From Hyphomicrobiales bacterium (lineage in GTDB: Bacteria; Pseudomonadota; Alphaproteobacteria; Rhizobiales; JACESI01), in assembly GCA_039973685.1 (NCBI GenBank), contig JBDWKL010000043.1:1-64000 (forward strand): a stretch of 64,000 nt of DNA, in the 5' to 3' direction. Positions within the stretch are counted from its first letter, which is position 1. The number at the start of each line of letters is the position of its first letter. Positions 8,925 through 18,198 of the stretch are shown piece after piece. The notes beneath the pieces were generated by a model. It was not told the DNA's origin. It ran no database searches and was given only the letters and a program-made list of their open reading frames with translations. The translations under genes were made by a program, and so were the position numbers.

Positions 8925-11441
8925 TTAGTCAGCAGCGCGTAGCCGCTCATTGGTTGGATCAAACGGGCTTTCTTCGATCACCGTCACTTTATACATTTGG
9001 CCCAAGATTTTGATTTCCAACTCTGTGCCAATGTCTGCAAGTTCAGGCTTCACCATCGCAAGAGCTAGGGATTTACCCAAGCGCCAGCCATAACCGCCAG
9101 ATGTTGCGCGGCCTACCAGTTGGCCGTCTTTGTAAATCGCTTCAGAACCACGCGCATCAGCATCTGTGACACCATGCACTTCCATGGTGACAAAGCGCCA
9201 TGAACGGCCCCGCTCTTCCCAAGCCATCAACGCATCACGCCCGATGAAATCTTTTTCAGGTTTGATGAAACGATCAAGGGCGCTTTCATAGGCAGAATAT
9301 TCGATCGACAATTCACGCGGGATAAGGCGATAGGACTTTTCAAGACGCATTGAATCCATCGCGCGGATACCAAACGGCTTAATGCCAAATTCTTCGCCTG
9401 CTTCCATCAATGTATCAAACAGCAAGTTTTGCTGGTTCATTGGGTGGTGGAATTCAAAACCCAACTCGCCGACAAAGTTCACACGGATAGCATGACAACC
9501 TGTGCGACCAACATTGATGCGTTGGCCTGATAGCCATGGGAAGGCTTTGTGCGAGACATCAGCATGCGTGACTTTTGCCAACACATCACGAGCACGCGGT
9601 CCGGCAAGAACCAACACGCCGTTTTGTTCGGTGATTGATTGCAATTGCACCGAGCCATCTTTTGGCAAAAGCTTACGCAAAGTGTCGTGGTCATGCAGCT
9701 CAAATGCGCCAGCAGAAACCAGATAAAACTCGCCAGGGGTACGCTCATAAACCGTAAACTCAGAGCGCACACCGCCGCGTGTTGTGAGCAGATGGCAAAG
9801 AGCAACGCGGCCCTGTTTCTTTGGCAATGAGTTTGCGAGAATGCTTTCAAGCCATGCGCGGGCGCCCTTGCCTGTTACTAAAATCTTGGCGAAGGCGGAC
9901 ATATCAAGCAGACCAACATTGTTGGTGACGTTCTTCACTTCATTGCCAACATGCTCGAAATAGTTCGAACGACGGAACGACCATTTTTCAACAATGCGAC
10001 CATCTTCTAACGCAGGCGCATGGTTTTCATTGGTCAGCGTATCGTCTTGGTTCAACTCCTCGGCAGTCAACGCATAGTCTTTTGACGGCATGAACCAGTT
10101 TGGACGTTCCCACTGGTTTGCAACACCAAAGACGGCACCCAGTTCTTTCATGCGACCGTAACATGGCGTGGTTTTCAACGGACGGCCAGCAGCACGCTCT
10201 TCATCTGGGTAGTGCACGGTGAAGACATTGCGATAAGCTTCTTCGTTTTTCTCGCGCAAATAACCTTCTGGCAGGTCAGGGCCAAAGCGACGTGGGTCAA
10301 CGCCCATCATGTCGATGGTCGGTTCGCCTTCAACAATCCACTCAGCCAATTGCCAACCAGCACCACCAGCAGCCGTTATGCCGAAGGAATGGCCTTCATT
10401 GAGCCAGAAGTTTTTCAAATCCCAAGCGGGACCAATCGCTGGCGAACCATCAGGCGTATAACAAATCGCGCCGTTGTAAACTTTCTTGATACCCACTTCG
10501 CCAAAGGCTGGCACGCGGGCAATTGTTGATTCAATATGCGGCTCAAGGCGCTCTAAGTCTTCTTGGAAAAGCTCATATTCGCTTTCATCACTTGGATTAT
10601 CAACATAACAAACCGGCGCACCTTTTTCATAGATGCCAAGGATCATGCCGCCTGCCTCTTCACGCAGATACCAAGCACCGTCACTGTCACGCAATACACC
10701 CATTTCAGGCAAGCCTTCCGCTTTGCGTGCCTTAATATCATCGTGAGCTTCGGTCACGATATATTGGTGTTCGACAGGAATCACTGGAATGTTCAATCCC
10801 ACCATGTCGCCTGTATTACGCACGAAGTTACCGGTACAAGAAACAACATGCTCTGCAAGGTAATCGCCGCTATCAGTGCGCACGAGCCAGCGTTCATCGT
10901 CTTGCTGCTCAATGGATGTCACCGCACAATTACGTTTGATGGTCGCGCCCATATCGCGAGCACCTTTTGCCATTGCTTGGGTCAGGTCTGCGGGCTGAAT
11001 GTAGCCATCTTCAGGGTGCTGGATCGCGCCAATTAAACCTGTCGTATCAGCCAGCGGCCACACCTCTTTCACCTGCTCAGGCGTCAGAAAATTCACATCA
11101 ACGTCGATGGTTTCAGCAATGCCAGCATAATATTGATATTCGTCCATGCGGTCATTGGTGCTTGCAAGGCGGATATTCGACACGACAGAAAAACCAGGGT
11201 TCATGCCCGTCTCGGCTTCAAGCTCGCCATAAAACTTCACTGAGTATTTGTGAATTTGGCCAACTGAATAACTCATATTAAACAACGGCAAAAGGCCAGC
11301 TGCGTGCCACGTGGAGCCAGAAGTCAATTCTTTGCGTTCAATCAAAACGCTGTCCGACCAACCCTTTTTTGCAAGGTGATACAGTGTGCCAACGCCAACC
11401 ACGCCACCACCCACGACTACCGCTCGAACTTCTGTCACCAT
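8925..11441 (-). CDS. GcvT-family FAD-dependent dehydrogenase (dimethylglycine/sarcosine dehydrogenase-like)
   Basis: This 838-residue protein has an N-terminal DAO-type FAD domain (about 1-370, opening VRAVVVGGGVVGVGTLYHLA), an FAO_M linker (about 370-430), then GcvT folate-binding and GcvT C-terminal domains (about 440-825). TSGSTWHAAGLLP is the segment that in dimethylglycine dehydrogenase contains the His covalently bound to FAD. Relatives demethylate dimethylglycine, sarcosine or dimethylsulfoniopropionate-like compounds and give 5,10-methylene-THF. The exact substrate cannot be told from sequence. The presence of soxBDA in the same window and of folD 3 kb away supports a methylated-glycine route. 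Confidence 0.88.
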   Translation of the reverse strand: MVTEVRAVVVGGGVVGVGTLYHLAKKGWSDSVLIERKELTSGSTWHAAGLLPLFNMSYSVGQIHKYSVKFYGELEAETGMNPGFSVVSNIRLASTNDRMDEYQYYAGIAETIDVDVNFLTPEQVKEVWPLADTTGLIGAIQHPEDGYIQPADLTQAMAKGARDMGATIKRNCAVTSIEQQDDERWLVRTDSGDYLAEHVVSCTGNFVRNTGDMVGLNIPVIPVEHQYIVTEAHDDIKARKAEGLPEMGVLRDSDGAWYLREEAGGMILGIYEKGAPVCYVDNPSDESEYELFQEDLERLEPHIESTIARVPAFGEVGIKKVYNGAICYTPDGSPAIGPAWDLKNFWLNEGHSFGITAAGGAGWQLAEWIVEGEPTIDMMGVDPRRFGPDLPEGYLREKNEEAYRNVFTVHYPDEERAAGRPLKTTPCYGRMKELGAVFGVANQWERPNWFMPSKDYALTAEELNQDDTLTNENHAPALEDGRIVEKWSFRRSNYFEHVGNEVKNVTNNVGLLDMSAFAKILVTGKGARAWLESILANSLPKKQGRVALCHLLTTRGGVRSEFTVYERTPGEFYLVSAGAFELHDHDTLRKLLPKDGSVQLQSITEQNGVLVLAGPRARDVLAKVTHADVSHKAFPWLSGQRINVGRTGCHAIRVNFVGELGFEFHHPMNQQNLLFDTLMEAGEEFGIKPFGIRAMDSMRLEKSYRLIPRELSIEYSAYESALDRFIKPEKDFIGRDALMAWEERGRSWRFVTMEVHGVTDADARGSEAIYKDGQLVGRATSGGYGWRLGKSLALAMVKPELADIGTELEIKILGQMYKVTVIEESPFDPTNERLRAAD

Positions 11442-11703
11442 CGTTTAACATCCATATTCATATTGTTTGGTTTTTTTGAACCCTACAAAAAGCATATTCT
11501 GTCCACACGCTCAAATGCGACGCATTTAAGCCGTAGGTAAGTCTGCATTTGAACCAATTGGTTTTCTCTTTGTTAAGCCCAAGCGCAACAAATTTGAACA
11601 TTCGCCTTTCGGTCAATCATTCCTTCGAACTGTTTTGCCATAATCAAATAAAGCTGGAAGTCAGAAATGGCACAAATGAACCTCCATTATTGGAGAACGG
11701 GGC

Positions 11704-12186
11704 ATGGCGTTTTTTACACTCGACCAAGGGCAACCGGTCGATAAAACTTATGTGGTCAATTCACTTTTGATGAGTGGATTTGTGGCAAACACTGTTCTTT
11801 TCGCATGTGCTCGCGCCATCGCACCTTGGTTTGGCTTTCCTGTTTATGACCCAATCTCTGCTGCATTTTCAGGCCTGCGCCAATACGATTTGATCGCGGC
11901 TGAAGTCATGGTTTTTCTCGCATTGGCGGCGATCCTCCCCAGCATATATGTGTTTGTTTGGCGCTCAATCGCCTCCCAAATACTCGAAACCCGCAATTGG
12001 CTTATACATTCAGTTGGGTTCGGGATGGTTTTGTCAGGCTTTGTGACCATGATGATCAAACTTTTTGTGATCAGTCCCTCAGTAAGCATCCAGACCCTGT
12101 CACCTCTTGCTATCAGTATTGTAGTTGCAAGCTTTTCCCTTAGTGGAATGATCCGGCTGCGCGAACTCAACCAGATTGAAATTTGA
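11704..12186 (+). CDS. Unknown four-helix membrane protein, member 1 of a tandem pair
   Basis: I do not recognise this 160-residue protein. It has about four predicted transmembrane helices (near 20-42, 62-84, 97-118, 128-150). A short polar N-terminus reads MAFFTLDQGQPVD and the C-terminus reads MIRLRELNQIEI. The gene that follows encodes a protein of the same length and topology with matching ends (MAYFEFDEGHPVD and IRLREMNCKIV) and a matching mid segment (PSIYVFVWRSI versus PAYLFIWRPI), so the two are diverged tandem paralogues. The ATG is preceded by GGAGAACGGGGC. A membrane-embedded dimer or hetero-oligomer is possible but purely inferential. Confidence 0.75.
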   Translation: MAFFTLDQGQPVDKTYVVNSLLMSGFVANTVLFACARAIAPWFGFPVYDPISAAFSGLRQYDLIAAEVMVFLALAAILPSIYVFVWRSIASQILETRNWLIHSVGFGMVLSGFVTMMIKLFVISPSVSIQTLSPLAISIVVASFSLSGMIRLRELNQIEI

Positions 12187-12297
12187 TAATTACTAACGTT
12201 TCGCTGAACTTATTGTTCACTAATGTGAAGCCTTTAAAGCCTTTAACATCAAAAATTACTGCTTATGTGATCTAAAACGACAACTTTGGTGAACAAT

Positions 12298-12777
12298 ATG
12301 GCTTATTTTGAATTTGACGAAGGTCACCCTGTAGACCACTTTCATATTACCCGAACCCTCGGCATGGCAGGTATGCTTGCCCTATCCACTTGGGACATTT
12401 GGGCGCGTCATTTAACGCCCTTGGTGTTCGGCACTGAACTTTCTGTCGCGGTCTTATTCCAAGATGTGTTTAGCATCGAAAATCGATTGCACGCTGAATT
12501 CATCTATCTCTTGATTTCATTGACCGTGTTGGCACCAGCCTATCTCTTTATATGGCGGCCAATCATGGCTTACCTCTCTCCTGCACGACACTGGAGCATT
12601 GATGGCCTTTCATTCGGCGTTGTTATTTTCTCGACAGTCCTTCTATTGAATGCCGCCTTGGGAACAGGCTTAGATATGCAACTAGCGCTGCTTGGTTGGT
12701 TTCCCGGTGTGCTTGCAAGTTGGTTCACGGCGAGCCTGTTCATCCGACTTCGTGAGATGAATTGCAAAATCGTTTAG
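12298..12777 (+). CDS. Unknown four-helix membrane protein, member 2 of a tandem pair
   Basis: This 159-residue protein is not recognised. It is a paralogue of the preceding gene product, with the same N-terminal MA-aromatic-F-x-x-D-x-G-x-PVD pattern, four predicted helices and an RLRE-containing C-terminus. I used the ATG at 12298, because it aligns with the start of the first copy; TTG and GTG codons at 12286 and 12289 are possible alternatives. The 111-base spacing from copy 1 has no evident terminator, so co-transcription is possible but not shown. Copy 2 has more Trp and His residues (STWDIWARHLTP), which copy 1 lacks. Confidence 0.75.
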   Translation: MAYFEFDEGHPVDHFHITRTLGMAGMLALSTWDIWARHLTPLVFGTELSVAVLFQDVFSIENRLHAEFIYLLISLTVLAPAYLFIWRPIMAYLSPARHWSIDGLSFGVVIFSTVLLLNAALGTGLDMQLALLGWFPGVLASWFTASLFIRLREMNCKIV

Positions 12778-12850
12778 GTAAAACGGCTGGTTGGTTTATT
12801 TCTCTAAAACCTTATATTGGGGTTAGAACCAACCAACAGGCTAACGCTTT

Positions 12851-13537
12851 ATGGGAATACTGATTTTCGCGGGCATTGTGTTGATTATTGCCCTTATCTT
12901 TGGCCCCCAATACTGGGTCAAGCACGTTATCAAGAAGCACGCTGAGCCACGCCCTGATCTTTCAGGAACAGGTGGCGAGCTGGCGCAGCATTTGGTTGAG
13001 CACTATCAGCTGAACGGCGTTGGTGTGGAAGTTACCGATCAGGGTGACCATTATGACCCTGAAAGCAGAACGGTCCGTTTGAGCGCTGATAATTATAATG
13101 GCTATTCCATTAGTGCCGTGGCAATTGCAGCCCATGAAGTCGGCCACGCTATTCAACACGCAGGCGGCGAACGACTGCTTGCGATGCGCCAATCATTGGC
13201 GAAAATTCTGATCTGGACAGACCGCTTCGCGATGATCTTCTTTTCTGTCGCCCCGTTGCTAGCGCTCGTTGCCCGTTCGCCCGCGCTGTTTTTACTGATG
13301 AGTGTTTTCGGCCTCGGTTTGATGGCCATGCGCGTGGTGGTGCAACTGATCACCCTACCCGTGGAATTTGATGCAAGCTTTAAAAAAGCGCTGCCCATTC
13401 TTGAACAAGGTGGCTACCTTCATACAGAAGATTTACCAGCCGCACGCTCGGTTTTGAAGGCTGCGGCCATGACCTATGTTGCAGCAGCGTTGATGAGCCT
13501 GCTTAATATACTTCGCATTATGAGATTTGGACGTTAA
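12851..13537 (+). CDS. Membrane zinc metallopeptidase, Zn_peptidase_2 (YugP-like)
   Basis: This 228-residue protein has an N-terminal transmembrane helix (about 3-19), a zinc-binding HEVGH motif at 95-99 (within AIAAHEVGHAIQHA), and two or three more helices after residue 115. LPVEFDAS supplies a plausible third ligand (Glu). This is the arrangement of the YugP family of membrane-bound neutral zinc peptidases, whose substrates are unknown. It is followed 12 bases later by a thioesterase gene, so the two are probably co-transcribed. Confidence 0.88.
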   Translation: MGILIFAGIVLIIALIFGPQYWVKHVIKKHAEPRPDLSGTGGELAQHLVEHYQLNGVGVEVTDQGDHYDPESRTVRLSADNYNGYSISAVAIAAHEVGHAIQHAGGERLLAMRQSLAKILIWTDRFAMIFFSVAPLLALVARSPALFLLMSVFGLGLMAMRVVVQLITLPVEFDASFKKALPILEQGGYLHTEDLPAARSVLKAAAMTYVAAALMSLLNILRIMRFGR

Positions 13538-13549
13538 ACGAGGCAAAAG

Positions 13550-14053
13550 ATGACTGAATTACCCAAAACCCTAAAAGGTGCACAAACAGGAACGATGCCA
13601 ATTGAAGATGTCTTCGCAATGGACGGCGTTGATTTTTTTGAAGGTGTCATCGCAGGCACATTTCCACCGCCCCCAATTATGGGGTCGATGCCGATGGATT
13701 TCACCGCTGTTGAAAAGGGTAAAATCAACATCATTGCCCGCCCAGAACCGCGATTTTTCAACCCCATCGGCACCATCCATGGCGGATATGCGGCAACCGT
13801 GCTGGATACAGCGCTTGGGTGTGTGGTTCATTCAACCCTTGCAGCGGGTGAGGCTTATACGACGATGGAGATCAAAATTATCTACCACCGTGCGATCCTG
13901 CCTGAAACGGGTGATCTTACCTGCGAAGGAGTTTGCATCTCCAGAGGCAGGCGGGCTGCCGCCTCTGAAGCAAAACTCTATGACGCAAATGGCAAACTGG
14001 TTGCCAGTGGATCATCCACTTGCATGATTATGCCAGCACCTGCAAAGGCTTAA
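13550..14053 (+). CDS. PaaI-family hotdog-fold thioesterase
   Basis: This 167-residue protein has the 4HBT hotdog fold. FFNPIGTIHGGYAATVLDTALG contains the HGG motif and the helix with the acidic residue used by PaaI-type acyl-CoA thioesterases. AYTTMEIKIIYHRAILPETG is the paired central strand region. It would hydrolyse an aryl- or acyl-CoA thioester in the cytoplasm; the substrate is undetermined. It lies directly downstream of the zinc metallopeptidase gene and converges on folD with three bases between stops. Confidence 0.85.
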   Translation: MTELPKTLKGAQTGTMPIEDVFAMDGVDFFEGVIAGTFPPPPIMGSMPMDFTAVEKGKINIIARPEPRFFNPIGTIHGGYAATVLDTALGCVVHSTLAAGEAYTTMEIKIIYHRAILPETGDLTCEGVCISRGRRAAASEAKLYDANGKLVASGSSTCMIMPAPAKA

Positions 14054-14056
14054 AAC

Positions 14057-14950
14057 TTAGATAGAAGGCGTATCAGTGCCTGTTGCGACACAGGCAGCTT
14101 TCAATGTGTTGGCCATCAACATGGCAATTGTCATAGGGCCAACACCACCTGGAACAGGCGTGATAGCACCGGCGACTGACGAGGCCTCATCATAAGCAAC
14201 ATCACCGACAAGGCGGGTTTTACCCTCGCCGCGCTCTGGTGCATCGATACGGTTGATACCCACATCAATCACAGTTGCTCCTGGTTTCACCCAATCCCCC
14301 TTGATCATCTCAGGGCGACCAACGGCTGCAACCAAAATATCAGCTTCACGGCATACGGCAGGTAAGTCTTTGGTGCGGCTATGAGCGATTGTCACCGTTG
14401 CATTGGCTTGCAGCAAAAGATTTGCCATCGGCTTGCCAACGATATTAGAGCGCCCCACCACGACAGCATGAAGGCCTGATAAATCATCACCACGTGCCTG
14501 ACGCAGCAACACCATTGAGCCAGCAGGTGTACAAGGAACAAGCGCCTTGTCTGTTTCGCCAGTCCCGAGCATACCCACATTGATGAAATGAAACCCATCA
14601 ACATCTTTATGCTGGGCAATTGTCTGAATAACTTTGCCATCATCGATATGGTCTGGAACGGGAAGCTGCACCAAAATACCGTGGATACTGTCATCATCAT
14701 TGAGCTGATTGACCAGAGCCAATAGATCTTCTTCCGATGTGGTTTCTGGTAGTTTGTGGGTGATGGATTTAAAGCCGCATTCTTCGGCGCGAAGGCCTTT
14801 ATTGCGCACATACACCTGACTGGCAGGGTCTTCACCAACAATCACAACGGCAATACCTGGCGTAACACCCGTTTTAGCAACTAAGTCTTGCGTGCCAGCC
14901 TTAACCTTTTCAACAACGTCCGCGCCAACCGCTTTGCCATCTATGATCAT
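14057..14950 (-). CDS. folD: Bifunctional methylenetetrahydrofolate dehydrogenase/methenyltetrahydrofolate cyclohydrolase
   Basis: This 297-residue enzyme interconverts 5,10-methylene-, 5,10-methenyl- and 10-formyl-THF in the cytoplasm. I chose the ATG at 14950 ([13 protein letters not shown]), which matches the normal FolD N-terminus; the frame opens nine codons earlier. Recognisable parts are the catalytic [16 protein letters not shown] segment (Lys in YVRNK), GILVQLPVP, the NADP-binding [17 protein letters not shown] and the C-terminal [15 protein letters not shown]. It would process the methylene-THF released by the sarcosine and dimethylglycine enzymes encoded nearby. Confidence 0.96.
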   Translation of the reverse strand: MIIDGKAVGADVVEKVKAGTQDLVAKTGVTPGIAVVIVGEDPASQVYVRNKGLRAEECGFKSITHKLPETTSEEDLLALVNQLNDDDSIHGILVQLPVPDHIDDGKVIQTIAQHKDVDGFHFINVGMLGTGETDKALVPCTPAGSMVLLRQARGDDLSGLHAVVVGRSNIVGKPMANLLLQANATVTIAHSRTKDLPAVCREADILVAAVGRPEMIKGDWVKPGATVIDVGINRIDAPERGEGKTRLVGDVAYDEASSVAGAITPVPGGVGPMTIAMLMANTLKAACVATGTDTPSI

Positions 14951-15379
14951 GAAATAATCCCCCAATTTTCCCGACAATCTCGTCGAAATTTATGGGAAGG
15001 TGTCATGGCCAATGTTCGAACACAAGCCCATATGCGACCAATGCGCACAAAATAAGCCGCATGGAAAGCGGCTTATTTCAACGCGAAGGCAATCAAAAAA
15101 TATCAAGCTACATTCACACGACACGTTTAGCCACGTTTTCACTTCAAAAGCGATTGCTCAACATAAATTCACCTGTCTCAATCCGTTACGTAAAAATATG
15201 CGAATACTCACATTTTATTGTGGGCATTTTGCTAGACTTTGGCTGAAATTACACTACGTAACATTATAATGAGTGATATCATCACAAAGTGATTGAATTT
15301 GAGGCGACACAGTATTTACAGACCAGTAAAGGTCATTGTGTGAATATTGCACACGTCGTTTTTTTTGGATGGATTTTAT
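14951..15379. other. 429-base gene-free region between divergent folD and pepN
   Basis: No convincing gene is seen. Short overlapping frames here have no ribosome-binding site and no coding-like composition. The region must hold the promoters of both genes. It contains a strong hairpin (15050-15078) described separately and a 10-base palindrome TGTTCGAACA at 15013-15022. The right part (15180-15340) is AT-rich. Confidence 0.6.
15050..15078. repeat. Perfect 11-base inverted repeat (hairpin) upstream of folD
   Basis: AAATAAGCCGC at 15050-15060 pairs exactly with GCGGCTTATTT at 15068-15078 across a 7-base loop. The AT end of the stem gives a short T-rich tail on either strand, so it could be a terminator. 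No annotated gene ends here, so it would have to end an antisense or small RNA, or be a structured leader element. Confidence 0.6.
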
Positions 15380-18034
15380 ATGCGCACGAATAACGGGCAA
15401 TCAGTAAATTTAACAGATTACCAAGCGCCGGGCTTTACGGTTCACGATATTCATTTGGATATCCGGTTGGACCCTGAACAGACCGTAGTGATTTCAACCA
15501 TGACGATTGAGCGCGTTGCCAATGGAGACGCGGACATAAACGCGCCGTTGGTGTTAGCTGGTGACGAACTGGTGCTGGATTTTGTTAGCATCAATAAGCG
15601 CGATCTTCCCATTAACGCCTACAATGCAACGCCGAGTGAATTGGTTATTCCTAAAATTCCGCAAGGCCAATTCGAACTTCAAATTACAACGCGCGTTAAC
15701 CCGACCACCAACACAAAACTAATGGGGCTGTATCTCAGCTCAGGCATTTATTGCACCCAGTGTGAGGCTGAAGGTTTCCGTCGAATTACTTATTTCTTAG
15801 ACCGCCCAGATGTGTTGACCAAATACACCACCCGCATTGAAGGCGCTGCTCGTGAGATCAAAGACCTTCTCGGCAATGGCAATATGGTTGAACAAGGCGC
15901 AATTGCAGGCACAGACCGCTGCTACGCCATTTGGCATGACCCGCACCCAAAACCTTCTTATCTCTTTGCGCTAGTCGCTGGTGATCTTGCCCACATCTCC
16001 GACACCTTTACGACGATGAGTGGCCGCGAAGTTGAGCTTCGAATTTATGTGGAACGCGGCAAAGAGCATTTATGCGATTGGGCGATGCTATCTTTGAAGC
16101 GCTGCATGAAGTGGGATGAAGAAGTATTCGGTCGCGAATATGATCTTGATATTTTCATGATCGTCGCTGTTAGCGATTTCAATATGGGGGCGATGGAAAA
16201 CAAAGGCCTCAACATCTTCAATGACAAATATGTCTTGGCTGATACAAAGAGCGCGACTGATGCGGACTATGTCAACATTGAAGCCATTATCGCCCATGAG
16301 TATTTCCATAATTGGACCGGCAACCGTATCACGTGCCGCGACTGGTTCCAGCTTTGCCTAAAAGAAGGCCTCACGGTTTTCCGTGATCAAGAATTTACAT
16401 CTGATATGCGCTCGCGCCCTGTTAAACGGATTAGCGATGTGCGCCTATTGCGCGCTCGCCAATTCTCCGAAGATGCAAGCCCACTCGCGCACCCCGTTCG
16501 TCCAGAAGTTTATCACGAGATCAACAACTTCTACACGGCGACCGTCTATGAAAAGGGTGCGGAATTGGTACGCATGATCAAGACTATTTTGGGGGATGAT
16601 AATTTCGCCAAAGGTCTCGATCTCTATTTCGACCGCCATGACGGCGATGCAGCGACCATTGAAGATTTCATTGCAGCCCTTGAAGAAGGTGGAAACAGCA
16701 ATCTTAGCCATTTCAAAACATGGTACGAGCAAGCTGGCACACCAAATGTGCTGGTGAGCTACACCTACAATGAAGCAAAGGGCCAGGCCACTTTAGAGCT
16801 GACACAAAACACATCACCAACACCTGGACAAGCGACCAAGAAGCCGCTTCATATACCCATCAGGTTCGCGCTGGTTGGCAAAGATGGCTCAGACCTTGAG
16901 TACACAGATGTTCAAGGCGCTGAGGTAACAGGCGATGTTCTGCATTTGACAGAAGTCAGCCAAGAAATTGTGTTTTCTGGCTTGAAAGAACGACCTGTTC
17001 CGTCACTGCTTAGAGGTTTCTCAGCACCCGTAAAATTGGATATCGCCCTCTCAATTGATGACCTCATCCATTTGGCGGGCAACGACCAAGATCCATTCAA
17101 CAAATGGCAGGCCATGCAAACACTTGCTGTTCGTATGCTGCTTGAAAAAGTGACCGCGATAGAAAACGGAACGGACATTAGCAACAACTATGATTGCTTC
17201 TTCCATGCCGTTGAATCCTCTATCACGGATGAGACACTTGATCCCTCTTTTAAAGCTCAGTTCCTAGCCTTCCCAACCGACGCGGATATTGCGCAACAAC
17301 TTCGCAATGAAGTTGATCCAGCAATCATTCATCAAGCAACACTTTGGCTGAAACAAGAGCTTGTAAAACGATCAAGTGAAACGTTAATTGCAGTCTTTGA
17401 GAAAAACCAAGTTCGTGCATCCTATGATCCAAGTGCTGAGCAAGTTGGGCAACGTAGCCTCAAAAACGCAGCCCTTGCTATGTTATGCACCTATGGGGCA
17501 GATGGCAGTCGATTTGCCAAACAACAATATGACGAAGCAGACAATTTAACAGATCGATTAGCGGCTCTTTCAAGCCTTGTGATCAACAATCATAACGCTG
17601 CGAGCGATGCGCTCAGAGATTTTGACAGACGCTACCGCACCAATCCACTTGTAATGGACAAGTGGTTTGCTGTGCAGGCCATGGCTCCTCAAGAAGAGAC
17701 GCTCGCCAAGTTGAAAGAACTCATGCGTCATCCAAGCTTTTCGATTACCAACCCCAACCGTATCCGCGCGCTCATTGGCAGCTTTGCAAATGGTAATCAG
17801 GTTCAGTTCAATCGCCCAGATGGTGCGGGCTATCAATTTGTCTCCAATCTTATTGTCGATTTAGACGAAGTTAATCCGCAAGTTGCCGCAAGGCTACTAA
17901 CCAGCTTTAGCAGTTGGACGATGTTAGAACCAAATCGTCGCGAACGGGCTGGTCGCGCATTAAAACGCATTTCAAATAGCGCAGGCCTGTCTACTGACGT
18001 TCGCGATATCGTCAATAGAACCCTCGGAAATTAA
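15380..18034 (+). CDS. pepN: Aminopeptidase N (M1 family)
   Basis: This 884-residue M1 metallopeptidase removes N-terminal amino acids from peptides in the cytoplasm. The substrate-binding GAMEN motif is present (MGAMENKGLNIF), as is the zinc site IAHEYFHNWTGNRITCRDWF followed by LKEGLTVFRDQEF (HEXXH-X18-E). The length and the C-terminal helical domain match the bacterial E. coli-like PepN group. I chose the ATG at 15380 (MRTNNGQSVNLTDYQAPGF, GGATGGA upstream); a TTG 33 bases earlier is open but less likely. A terminator follows at 18041-18063. Confidence 0.96.
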   Translation: MRTNNGQSVNLTDYQAPGFTVHDIHLDIRLDPEQTVVISTMTIERVANGDADINAPLVLAGDELVLDFVSINKRDLPINAYNATPSELVIPKIPQGQFELQITTRVNPTTNTKLMGLYLSSGIYCTQCEAEGFRRITYFLDRPDVLTKYTTRIEGAAREIKDLLGNGNMVEQGAIAGTDRCYAIWHDPHPKPSYLFALVAGDLAHISDTFTTMSGREVELRIYVERGKEHLCDWAMLSLKRCMKWDEEVFGREYDLDIFMIVAVSDFNMGAMENKGLNIFNDKYVLADTKSATDADYVNIEAIIAHEYFHNWTGNRITCRDWFQLCLKEGLTVFRDQEFTSDMRSRPVKRISDVRLLRARQFSEDASPLAHPVRPEVYHEINNFYTATVYEKGAELVRMIKTILGDDNFAKGLDLYFDRHDGDAATIEDFIAALEEGGNSNLSHFKTWYEQAGTPNVLVSYTYNEAKGQATLELTQNTSPTPGQATKKPLHIPIRFALVGKDGSDLEYTDVQGAEVTGDVLHLTEVSQEIVFSGLKERPVPSLLRGFSAPVKLDIALSIDDLIHLAGNDQDPFNKWQAMQTLAVRMLLEKVTAIENGTDISNNYDCFFHAVESSITDETLDPSFKAQFLAFPTDADIAQQLRNEVDPAIIHQATLWLKQELVKRSSETLIAVFEKNQVRASYDPSAEQVGQRSLKNAALAMLCTYGADGSRFAKQQYDEADNLTDRLAALSSLVINNHNAASDALRDFDRRYRTNPLVMDKWFAVQAMAPQEETLAKLKELMRHPSFSITNPNRIRALIGSFANGNQVQFNRPDGAGYQFVSNLIVDLDEVNPQVAARLLTSFSSWTMLEPNRRERAGRALKRISNSAGLSTDVRDIVNRTLGN

Positions 18035-18040
18035 GAAATT

Positions 18041-18063
18041 GCCTTTGTTTTAAAAGGCTTTTT
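18041..18063 (+). terminator. Intrinsic terminator after pepN
   Basis: The stem GCCTTT/AAAGGC (18041-18046 with 18053-18058) has a 6-base loop and is followed by five T residues. It begins seven bases past the pepN stop codon. It separates pepN from the downstream histidine kinase gene. Confidence 0.85.
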
Positions 18064-18198
18064 CTAATTCCTAATAAATTATTAAAATTTATTGATTCGG
18101 GACTCTAGACAAGTCGATTCCCGTCGATTCAAATAGAGGTGATTCGGCAGGGTGGCGCTGGATCTCAATATAACAAAAAGAATGAAAAAACGGGGATT

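Noticed and set aside
9479-9850. A 123-codon minus-strand frame inside the GcvT-type dehydrogenase
   Set aside because: It is a shifted shadow of a continuous, well conserved 838-residue gene; no evidence of a frameshift.
15013-15022. 10-base palindrome TGTTCGAACA upstream of folD
   Set aside because: It resembles Gram-positive-type LexA half sites, but alphaproteobacterial LexA uses spaced GTTC repeats; a 10-base palindrome can arise by chance.
14992-15269. Two overlapping plus-strand frames of 84 and 89 codons in the folD-pepN gap
   Set aside because: No ribosome-binding site, no coding-like composition, and they run through the strong hairpin at 15050-15078.
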